From Emcibacter sp. (lineage in GTDB: Bacteria; Pseudomonadota; Alphaproteobacteria; Sphingomonadales; Emcibacteraceae): a stretch of 5,295 nucleotides of DNA. Made by a program: the position numbers and the translations under genes. This document shows, piece after piece, positions 1 through 5,295 of this stretch (position 1 is the first letter of the stretch; each line of letters begins with the position of its first letter). Where the stretch lies: positions 2,132 through 7,426 of the forward strand of contig JAESPY010000187.1 in NCBI GenBank assembly GCA_016765435.1. The letters are read 5' to 3'. Below the pieces are notes generated by a model, which saw only the letters and a list, made by a program, of their open reading frames with translations, did not search any database and was not told the DNA's origin.

Positions 1-186
1 TTTACCGATGGCATGGGCCATATGCCCGGCCGCCTCTTCATGGCGGGTTGTGATATAATTGAAATAAGGATCGCGGGATGCCCCGTCCATAACCATGCCC
101 AACTGGGCGGCGGGTAAGCAGAAGATATTCTTGATTTCATGCTTTTTTAAAATTTTGAGTAAAATACTGCTTACTGAATCGGCCAT
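1..186 (-). CDS. Thiamine-diphosphate-dependent enzyme, N-terminal fragment (partial)
   Basis: Sixty-two codons read leftwards from an ATG at 186 and run off the window edge without a stop. The start is supported by an AGAGGA ribosome site eight bases upstream. The fragment matches the beginning of the N-terminal (Pyr) domain of the acetolactate synthase / benzoylformate decarboxylase superfamily. It has an opening helix (about residues 5-16), the strand-loop 'IFCLPAAQ' (21-28) where the family usually has a G-x-P-G-x-Q-like loop, and 'TRHEEAAGHMAHAIGK' (47-62). The Glu at 50 or 51 corresponds to the conserved glutamate that activates the cofactor aminopyrimidine ring. Such enzymes cleave or form bonds next to a carbonyl, using 2-oxo acids, acyloins or 1,2-diketones. 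The rest of the protein, typically 530-600 residues in all, is outside the window, so the substrate cannot be assigned. A terminator separates it from the upstream cupin gene, so it probably uses the promoter region at 187-330. Confidence 0.82.
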   Translation of the reverse strand, partial: MADSVSSILLKILKKHEIKNIFCLPAAQLGMVMDGASRDPYFNYITTRHEEAAGHMAHAIGK

Positions 187-259
187 ATTGCTATCCTCTT
201 ATGTTATTATTTTAAAAAGGCCAATTCATCCACAACTGTCCTTGAAAAATAGATAAGGG

Positions 260-312
260 AATAGTGCCGCGTATTTTTATGGGCAACAATGACGGAAAAT
301 ACTTATATTTAC
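260..312 (-). promoter_or_regulatory. Candidate activated promoter of the ThDP-enzyme gene
   Basis: Reading leftwards, a GTCAT-containing word (289-306) matches the cupin promoter word at 949-966 in 17 of 18 positions. It is followed 23 bases later by a possible -10 box, ACTATT (260-265). No good -35 hexamer is seen, which fits dependence on an activator. The palindrome is degenerate here: one arm reads GGAAAATA and the other TATATTTACC, with an extra base. The spacing from the shared word to the -10 is nearly the same as in the cupin promoter (23 versus 22 bases). The -10 assignment is a judgement by eye. Confidence 0.4.
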
Positions 313-314
313 CG

Positions 315-327
315 CAATTTAAAATTG
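315..327. repeat. 13-base AT-rich palindrome CAATTT-A-AAATTG
   Basis: This is a perfect six-base inverted repeat around one central base. It lies immediately promoter-distal to the shared operator-like word in the ThDP gene upstream region and just beyond the cupin terminator. It could be a second protein-binding site. Short AT-rich palindromes also arise by chance in such sequence, so significance is low. Confidence 0.25.
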
Positions 328-349
328 TTATTATTTCCGGTAAAAACTG

Positions 350-376
350 AAAAAGCCCCTACGGATACAGGGGCTT
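350..376 (-). terminator. Rho-independent terminator of the cupin gene
   Basis: Read on the minus strand, this is an 8-bp perfect stem, AAGCCCCT / AGGGGCTT, with an eight-base loop (361-368). It runs straight into five T residues, with a second T5 run a few bases later (342-346). It begins 25 bases after the cupin stop codon. The GC-rich stem plus U-tract is the classic intrinsic terminator form, so cupin transcripts should mostly end here and not read into the ThDP-enzyme gene. Confidence 0.88.
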
Positions 377-401
377 CTCCATATTCTGCCTCTATGGCAT
401 A

Positions 402-890
402 TTATTTGTTGGTGAGGGTATTTATCATCGTGATATGATCTGCAACATTATTTTTTTGCGCGAGTTCATACATGAGACGAGCATCAACCACGACAGCTAT
501 ACTGCCATCTTCGTTATAACCAAGCAGGGGACCATGGGCGATAGCAAACATGATAACACCGCCGGGAGAATCCGGTTGGTGGATGGAGCCTCCGGCTTCC
601 AGAATATAACTGCCAACGCCGCCACGATCATCTTCGCCGTAACCAAATTCACCTTCCGTTATATAGGCCTCAATCCCACCGATATGATGATGAACCGGGG
701 CTGTAATATCCGGGTCAACCTTGAGCATCATGGTGAAACCACCCGTCAGTTCATTGACGTTTAATAATTTAAAATATGTGCCTTCCATGACCCAGTTCGT
801 CCACGGAAGTTTGTTTGCATCAAAAAATGCCGGACGGTGGGGGGTATTGGCTTTTAGCGTATTTTCTGTAGTTAAAACTGGACCTGACAT
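402..890 (-). CDS. Cupin-domain protein, 2,4'-dihydroxyacetophenone dioxygenase-like
   Basis: A complete 162-residue protein. The ATG at 890 has a strong AAGGAG site about seven bases upstream. It is a single-domain cupin with no signal peptide, so probably cytoplasmic. Segments 'LPW' (28-30), 'GTYFKLLNVNELTGGFTMML' (37-56), 'APVHHHIGGIEAYITEGEF' (64-82) and 'GSIHQPDSPGG' (101-111) follow the pattern of the 2,4'-dihydroxyacetophenone dioxygenase / acetylacetone dioxygenase-like cupins. These use a three-histidine Fe(II) site to split a C-C bond beside a carbonyl with O2. Likely ligands are H67, H69 (or H68) and H104; E74 sits at the usual cupin motif 1 glutamate position. Length is typical for the family. 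The family label often covers uncharacterised members, so the exact substrate is inference; a non-catalytic or ChrR-type sensor cupin is the main alternative. It has its own promoter region (891-978) and terminator (350-376), and lies directly downstream of the LuxR-type gene. Confidence 0.85.
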   Translation of the reverse strand: MSGPVLTTENTLKANTPHRPAFFDANKLPWTNWVMEGTYFKLLNVNELTGGFTMMLKVDPDITAPVHHHIGGIEAYITEGEFGYGEDDRGGVGSYILEAGGSIHQPDSPGGVIMFAIAHGPLLGYNEDGSIAVVVDARLMYELAQKNNVADHITMINTLTNK

Positions 891-920
891 GACATATCTC
901 CTTTATCAATGTTGAGAGGA

Positions 921-971
921 AATATAAAAGTCCCGGTACGTGATCCCTATGACGTAAAATACTTATTTTAC
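921..971 (-). promoter_or_regulatory. Candidate activated promoter of the cupin gene
   Basis: On the minus strand, TATATT (921-926) makes a plausible -10 box, about 30 bases before the start codon. At the normal -35 spacing there is only ATAGGG, a poor match to TTGACA. The palindrome at 954-971 ends where an activator would overlap or abut the -35 region; its centre falls near -48 if transcription starts about seven bases after the -10. This arrangement is typical of activator-dependent promoters. The start point is inferred only. Confidence 0.45.
954..971. promoter_or_regulatory. Perfect 8-bp inverted repeat, probable operator
   Basis: GTAAAATA-CT-TATTTTAC is a perfect two-fold symmetric 18-mer with a two-base centre, sized for a dimeric helix-turn-helix protein. 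It lies between the LuxR gene stop (979) and the cupin start. The flanking and left-arm word 949-966 recurs with one mismatch at 289-306 upstream of the ThDP gene. That recurrence upstream of two genes argues for a binding site rather than a transcript hairpin. The neighbouring LuxR-type protein is the natural candidate ligand, but this is inference. Confidence 0.55.
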
Positions 972-978
972 ATATTTA

Positions 979-2097
979 TTAATGCTGTGTCGGCGCCAGT
1001 TTATAGGCAAGGCTGGTTCTGTTCTTAACATTTACCTTGGTATATATAGACCTCAAATGATTTTCGACCGTCCGGGTGCTGATGCAAAGCTTGTCCGATA
1101 TTTCAGGATTCGTCAGCCCCATAATAATCAGATTGGATATCTCAATTTCCCGATGGGTCAGATCACATTTTTCCATTTCCAATGTGCAAATGGTATGATG
1201 GCTAGCCCGTCTGGTATGGAGGATAATACGTTGTTCCTGATTATTACTATCGGACGTAATGATACGAGCGCTGATTTTTGTTGCCCCATGTTCAAATTCT
1301 ATCTGTCGAGAAGACGGCGTTCCGATCAAAGGAAGACGGGATTTAAGTTCTGCTTTAAGGCTGTTTTCCAGATTTGAATAACGGCCGATATTTATCGGTT
1401 TTATGTTGAAATGCTTTTGACCCGTCTGGTTGGCAAAAATGATGTCATGATTTTTATTAACAATCACCAGACCGGTTTCTGAAATCTGATTTTGCAAATG
1501 AGAAACAATAAGACTTTGGTCCTGTAATTGACTTTTTAATTCCAGAGCATTGAGAATATTGAACAAGGCGGGGCCAAAATAAGCTGATGCCAAGGTATCT
1601 TTTTGCCGAAAAGGGTGGTCGCAATGACGATGAAACCCAAGCACATAAATTAATGATTTATCGATGCTTGACGGGATTCCTATCGCCAGAATCTGCCGGA
1701 TGGAATTAGGTCGCAGAAATTCGTTATAATATTCTCCATTGGAGAATTTTCGCGGATCAACAATGTTATCCAGCGTAAAGGTAAAGCTCTTTGACCGGCC
1801 TGACCGATAGTTTAATTGCGTCGAATGAAAGGCATGGGGCAAAACAGGATCGGCATTTTGAAAATGTTTCTCGTAATTCAACGTGCTTTTTTTATCAACA
1901 CTGTCACTGATAAAATTAGACGCCGTCATGCCCCGCTTGTTTTTCTTTAATATAGTAAAAATACTGCTTTCAGCATCAATTAACTGAGCCAATGGCGATA
2001 ATATCTTACGGCTAATATCATAAAAGCTGGTCGCATCAGATAATTTATCATTAATATCAAAATATTCTGACACCGTTAAACCGGTAGAGGAATTCAT
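979..2097 (-). CDS. LuxR-family transcriptional regulator with GAF/PAS-like sensor region
   Basis: A 372-residue regulator when started at the ATG at 2097, which has GGGAG seven bases upstream. A GTG at 2118 would add seven residues but has no ribosome site, and the ATG at 2103 lies too close to the GGGAG. The C-terminal 62 residues (about 311-372) are a clear LuxR/FixJ-type helix-turn-helix: 'LTHREIEISNLIIMGLTNPEIS', then recognition helix 'STRTVENHLRSIYTKV' (about 341-356). Residues 20-185 look like the GAF-like sensory module found in many proteobacterial LuxR regulators, including 'YYNEFLRPN' (123-131) and 'HRHCDHPF' (156-163). A PAS-like stretch 'ETGLVIVNKNHDIIFANQTG' follows at about 207-226. 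There is no receiver domain or acyl-homoserine-lactone-binding signature, so it probably senses an intracellular small molecule. It sits between the cupin/ThDP genes and the divergent receptor-SDR genes, which makes it the likely local regulator. Ligand unknown. Confidence 0.88.
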   Translation of the reverse strand: MNSSTGLTVSEYFDINDKLSDATSFYDISRKILSPLAQLIDAESSIFTILKKNKRGMTASNFISDSVDKKSTLNYEKHFQNADPVLPHAFHSTQLNYRSGRSKSFTFTLDNIVDPRKFSNGEYYNEFLRPNSIRQILAIGIPSSIDKSLIYVLGFHRHCDHPFRQKDTLASAYFGPALFNILNALELKSQLQDQSLIVSHLQNQISETGLVIVNKNHDIIFANQTGQKHFNIKPINIGRYSNLENSLKAELKSRLPLIGTPSSRQIEFEHGATKISARIITSDSNNQEQRIILHTRRASHHTICTLEMEKCDLTHREIEISNLIIMGLTNPEISDKLCISTRTVENHLRSIYTKVNVKNRTSLAYKLAPTQH

Positions 2098-2340
2098 TTG
2101 CATTCTCCCGAATATCACAGCCCGTGATTGAATTTATATTTTTTATATCAATATCTAGCTGCTGCACCCTATATTTCTCAGGAACTATACTATTTTCCTG
2201 TCCGGAATAAAATAGGTGTTTTCCGCTATTGGTCTCCATCGCTTTTTCCATAATCATAATGTAGCTTGGTATTTTGTCCTCTGGATATGGTCAAAATAAT
2301 CCGGCATTACATAAATTCAGAAAAAATAGGGTTAAAAATA
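2098..2340. promoter_or_regulatory. Divergent intergenic region between the LuxR gene and the receptor gene
   Basis: These 243 bases separate two divergent genes and must hold both promoters. The stretch is AT-rich, especially 2131-2155, the likely LuxR-gene promoter side, where TATAAA-like words occur. No hexamer pair with consensus spacing stands out on either strand. The operator word seen at 289 and 949 is not repeated here. An inverted repeat at 2190-2215 lies near the middle. A minus-strand frame of 66 codons (2057-2257) crosses the region but has no convincing ribosome site or recognisable protein features. Confidence 0.5.
2190..2215. repeat. Inverted repeat in the divergent promoter region
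   Basis: The outer arms CTATTTT (2190-2196) and AAAATAG (2209-2215) match over seven bases around a 12-base centre. The inner words TTCC (2195-2198) and GGAA (2204-2207) also mirror each other, offset by about one base. It lies between the two divergent starts, where a regulator controlling both would bind. It differs in sequence from the 954-971 palindrome. It could be an operator or chance in AT-rich DNA. Confidence 0.3.
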
Positions 2341-4738
2341 ATGACAAAATATACGTGGGAGAGACGCGGTTTATGTTCAACATTGGCGCTTATGGCAAGC
2401 CTGACATGTTCGAACTATAATACGGCTTTTGCAGCAGAAGCCGACGGGAAAAATGCGACTGTTGGTTTCGAAGAAATTGTGGTTACCGCCCGCAAACGTG
2501 AGGAAACTTTGCAAAATGTTCCGGTTTCCGTAACCGCTTTTTCCGGCGAAGGGCTGGAAAAAAGAGGCATCACAAACCTTCAGGGCCTTAACAACTTCAC
2601 CCCTAATCTGGAATTAAGCAATGGTCGTCCGGATGGTGGCGGCAGTGCGGCGCAGGCCTATATTCGTGGGGTTGGACAGTCTGATTTTCTGTTTCCCAAC
2701 GATCCGGGTGTCGGACTTTATATCGATGATGTCTATCTGGCCCGTAGTGTCGGCGGCATGTTGTCGCTGGTTGATGTGGAACGTGTGGAAGTCTTACGCG
2801 GCCCCCAGGGAACTCTATATGGTAAAAACACCATCGGCGGCGCCATAAAGGTCGTAACTAAAAAGCCAACGGGTGAACTCGGCGGAAAAGTAAAGGTTAC
2901 CGTCGGTAATTATGATCAAATTGACGGAGCATTCTCCCTTGATTTCCCCTTATCAGAGAAGATAGCAGGCCGGCTACAGGCCGCCACATTGAACAAAGAC
3001 GGTTATGTCACAAGAATTGCTGACGGTGTTGATCTTGGCGATGTAAATAAAGACCTGTTTCGGGCTGATTTTGTCATTGAAGCCAATGATAACTTGTCTA
3101 TTCACCTCGCCGGGGATATCCAGCGCCAACGGCAGAATGGCGCGCCGGGAACATTATTGACGATGGTAGATTCAACCGCCGGAGCAACAATTTTTCTCGA
3201 CGGTGGTGGTAATACTGTTTTAAATCCTGTGACCAATCAACCGGCCGTCATTCCCGGCTCTGGTTTGATCGAGTCTTTATATAACCCCTTGGTCATACCC
3301 TTGCTCTGGGCCCCTATTTTGGGTCTGCCCGCCGATACCGCTTTTGATGAACGCTGGATCACTGGCAATGCCACCCAATCCAATGGTACCGCTCCAGCAG
3401 TGGATCATAATGACATTTGGGGCTTGTCGATGATTCTGGACTGGACATTGAGCGAAACATTATCGATTAAATCCATATCAGCTTACCGAAAAATCAAGGC
3501 AACCTTCTCTCGGGACGGCGATCATTCCCCCTTCCCCATCGCGGAAACATTCAATAATTTCAAACAGTCTCAATTATCACAAGAAATCCAGCTGTCTGGT
3601 ATAAGCTTTGACGGAAAGTTAAACTGGATCGCGGGCGTTTACGGTTTTCATGAAAAGGCCAGTGACAATAGTAGTGTGAATTTAATATCCGGCACATTTG
3701 ATATTGCCGGATTTGAACTTGATCTGACCCCGGTAAGCAGTATCAAAGTCGACAGTATTGCCACCTTCCTGCACGGTACATATGATGTCACCGAAAAATT
3801 AAGTGTCACAGCGGGCTTGCGTTATACCTATGACAAGAAAACACTCTCCAGAACATTCAGCAACCCCCAATCCGGCCATATCATTACCATGCGGCAAGAC
3901 GGCGTGGCGGCGACGGCTGACGGGCGTTTTGGTCCCCCTCTGGAAAAAAGCTGGAGTGAGTTTTCTCCCAAATTCGGCATTGACTATCAGGCAGCAGATG
4001 ACCTGATGTTCTATGCGGTTTATTCCCGTGGCTTTAAAAGTGGTGGCTGGTCGCCCCGGCCTCAAGTTGGCACAGAAAATGATCCCTTTGAGCCAGAAAC
4101 CATGAATAGTCTTGAAGTCGGCACTAAATCCAAATGGCATGATGGCCGTCTGATTGCCAATTTCTCCGCTTTCTATAACCACTATAAGAATATTCAGATC
4201 ACAACCGTGCGGTCTGACCCCGGTGGCCAGTTAATTTTTACCGGTTGAAAATGCGGGTGAGGCCGAATTATACGGGTTTGAGCTGGAAGTCAAAGCCATG
4301 CCAACGCCTGAATTACAAATTCATATGGGACTTGGCTATCTGCATAATGAATATACGGACCTGAACGAAACATCCGGTCTTTTGAAAAGCAACAAACTGG
4401 CTGATGCGCCAGAATTGACCTTTAACACAAGTATTCAATATGCCATTCCGGTAGGCGAAAATGGCGAAGTCACTTTACGGGGTGGTGCCGCCTATAAAAG
4501 TAAAACTTTTAAAGACCCGTTCAATACTGTCCCTCTGACCCAAGAAGGCTATTGGCTGGTCGATGCTGGCATAACCTATGACACGCTGGACGGTGACTGG
4601 CGCGTGGCTCTCGTTGGCACGAACCTTACCAATAAAACCTATCTGAACAACGGCATAAATGTTGAAGCCTTTGGGTATTTTGAAGGATATTTTGGTCGGC
4701 CCAGAGAGTATTCTCTTTCCGTAACCCGTAATTTCTAA
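2341..4738 (+). pseudogene. TonB-dependent outer-membrane receptor, frameshifted
   Basis: With one extra base removed near 4235-4246 this encodes about 798 residues, normal for the family. As written, the first frame ends at TGA 4246-4248 (635 residues) and the rest is in another frame to TAA 4736-4738. The ATG at 2341 is chosen because it starts a signal peptide (basic start, hydrophobic core, 'TAFA-AEA' cleavage about residue 31). An in-frame ATG at 2287 and a TTG at 2266 would bury that peptide; the ribosome site is weak (AGGG). The TonB box is about 'EIVVTA' (45-50). The plug follows, with 'AYIRGVG' (106-112), 'GVGLYIDDVYLAR' (123-135) and 'VEVLRGPQGTLYGKNTIGG' (149-167). The remainder is a beta-barrel ending in 'NLTNKTYLNN', 'GRPREYSLSVTRNF' with the C-terminal Phe used for barrel assembly. 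It would import a substrate, not identifiable here, with TonB-ExbBD energy. The truncated product lacks the last barrel strands and the terminal Phe, so it is probably non-functional unless the shift is a sequence error. Confidence 0.9.
4235..4246 (+). other. Single-base frameshift site in the receptor gene
   Basis: Upstream the frame reads '...VRSDPGGQLIF'. After this point homologous barrel sequence continues only in the +1 frame, as 'VENAGEAELYGFELEVKAMP'. One surplus base explains it. The likeliest spots are the T5 run at 4235-4239 (giving 'QLILPVENAGEA' when one T is removed) or the GG at 4243-4244 (giving 'QLIFTVENAGEA'). The sequence alone cannot choose between them. There is no ribosome site before the ATG at 4298, so independent translation of the second part is unlikely. 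Confidence 0.85.
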
Positions 4739-4748
4739 GGGAGAAATC

Positions 4749-5295
4749 ATGAACCGCTTCAAAGGAAGAACGGCAATTATTACAGGGGGCGCGTCCGGTA
4801 TTGGACGCGCAACCTCGGTACAATTGGCTAATGAAGGCTGCCATGTGATTGTCGCAGATATTAATTTTGACACTGCCGAAAAAGTGGCCAAAAGCCTGTC
4901 AACGGATTCCATTGGTTTCAAGCTGGATGTCAGTTCCGAAGACGGCTGGATTGACATTATGAAATGCGCAGAAGAAACCTTTGGCGGTCTTGATATATTG
5001 GTCAATAGTGCCGGAATTGGATCTGCTGGTGATTTTGAGGATATGCCCTTATCCGACTGGGATGCCATGATATCCGTTAATCTGACAGGGACGTTTCTCG
5101 GCTGTCAAAAAGCCATTAAATTGATGAAAAAATCCGTTAAACCGGCGGTAATTGCCAATGTGTCTTCCTTAGGAGGGCTTGTCGGCGGTGAAGATATTGC
5201 CGGATATTGCGCCTCAAAAGGCGGGGTGACGTTGCTGACAAAATCCGTCGCGTTATATTGTGCTGGCAAAGGCTATGACATTCGCTGTAACAGTG
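4749..5295 (+). CDS. Short-chain dehydrogenase/reductase (SDR), partial at 3' end
   Basis: The frame is open from the ATG at 4749 to the window edge (182 codons, no stop). A GGGAG site overlaps the end of the receptor gene, with a ten-base gap between the two, so the genes are very probably one operon. It is a classical SDR. The Rossmann motif is 'TGGASGIG' (12-19). Asp37 after the second strand favours NAD(H) over NADP(H). The family NNAG appears as 'NSAG' (86-89). The catalytic tetrad is Asn111, Ser139, Tyr153 and Lys157 ('YCASK', 153-157). 'GKGYDIRCNS' near the end resembles the segment before the substrate loop in hydroxysteroid and cyclic-alcohol dehydrogenases. About 70 residues, including the substrate-binding loop, are missing from the window. 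It probably oxidises a secondary alcohol or reduces a ketone in the cytoplasm; the substrate is unknown. The generic SDR label is safe, and finer subfamily placement is weak. Confidence 0.92.
   Translation, partial: MNRFKGRTAIITGGASGIGRATSVQLANEGCHVIVADINFDTAEKVAKSLSTDSIGFKLDVSSEDGWIDIMKCAEETFGGLDILVNSAGIGSAGDFEDMPLSDWDAMISVNLTGTFLGCQKAIKLMKKSVKPAVIANVSSLGGLVGGEDIAGYCASKGGVTLLTKSVALYCAGKGYDIRCNS

Noticed and set aside
157..176. A GTAAAATACTGCTTAC word in the ThDP gene, resembling the operator and a similar AGTAAAAATACTGCTTTC word near 1954
   Set aside because: Both lie inside coding sequence in similar Ser-Ile-Leu-type peptides. The resemblance is explained by codon choice, and symmetry is poor.
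435..915. Plus-strand open frames opposite the cupin gene
   Set aside because: The cupin on the minus strand has clear motifs, a strong ribosome site and a terminator; the plus-strand frames have none of these.
954..971. The palindrome as a transcription terminator of the LuxR gene
   Set aside because: The stem is all A-U except for one G-C pair at the end, the loop would be only two bases, and no T-tract follows on the minus strand. The near-copy at 289-306 also points to a binding site.
2057..2257. A 66-codon minus-strand frame crossing the divergent region and overlapping the start of the LuxR gene
   Set aside because: It has no convincing ribosome site before its first ATG and no recognisable domain, and it overlaps the better-supported LuxR start by about 40 bases. 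A leader peptide is conceivable but unsupported.
2287..2340. An earlier receptor start at ATG 2287 (or TTG 2266)
   Set aside because: The added 18-25 residues are not signal-like and would displace the clear signal peptide that begins at 2341; no ribosome site is seen before either codon.
4298..4738. A separate small gene starting at the ATG at 4298
   Set aside because: There is no ribosome site before it, and the frame upstream of the ATG already continues the receptor sequence from 4244. It is the C-terminal part of the frameshifted receptor.
4475..5068. A long minus-strand open frame (197 codons) opposite the receptor end and the SDR
   Set aside because: It lies antisense to two genes with clear family motifs and has no recognisable protein features. 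It is a shadow of their codon usage.
1..5295. CRISPR arrays, tRNA or rRNA genes, insertion sequences, attachment sites
   Set aside because: No regularly spaced repeats, no tRNA-like cloverleaf, no transposase-like frame and no long terminal inverted repeats were found by reading both strands.

Overview
The window looks like a catabolic or uptake locus from a Gram-negative proteobacterium. The large TonB-dependent outer-membrane receptor, with an 'EEIVVTARKREE' start to its plug, is the style common in Alphaproteobacteria such as sphingomonads and Kordiimonadales-like marine bacteria. Base composition is moderate, somewhat AT-rich for that group. Genus and species cannot be read from the sequence.

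Layout. Three genes run leftwards on the minus strand. From right to left they are a LuxR-type regulator (979-2097), a single-domain cupin resembling the 2,4'-dihydroxyacetophenone dioxygenase family (402-890), and the first 62 codons of a thiamine-diphosphate-dependent enzyme (1-186, cut by the window edge). A rho-independent terminator (350-376) separates the cupin from the ThDP enzyme, so each appears to have its own promoter. Running rightwards from the divergent region (2098-2340) are a TonB-dependent receptor (2341-4738), broken by a one-base frameshift near 4235-4246, and a short-chain dehydrogenase/reductase (4749 to the window end). The SDR starts 10 bases after the receptor and is very probably co-transcribed with it.

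How the genes may work together (inference). The receptor would import a substrate. The NAD-type SDR would oxidise an alcohol to a ketone. The cupin would be a metal-dependent dioxygenase cleaving next to a carbonyl. The ThDP enzyme would act on a 2-oxo acid or diketone-type intermediate. The central LuxR protein has a sensor-like N-terminal half and is the obvious candidate regulator. The true substrate is not visible.

The most notable non-coding signal is an 18-base near-repeat (17 of 18 identical) upstream of both the cupin and the ThDP gene. In the cupin promoter it is part of a perfect 8-bp inverted repeat (954-971). In both promoters it lies about the same distance from a plausible -10 box, as expected for an activator site shared by a small regulon. 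The second notable point is the receptor frameshift, which is either a recent pseudogene or a sequence error.
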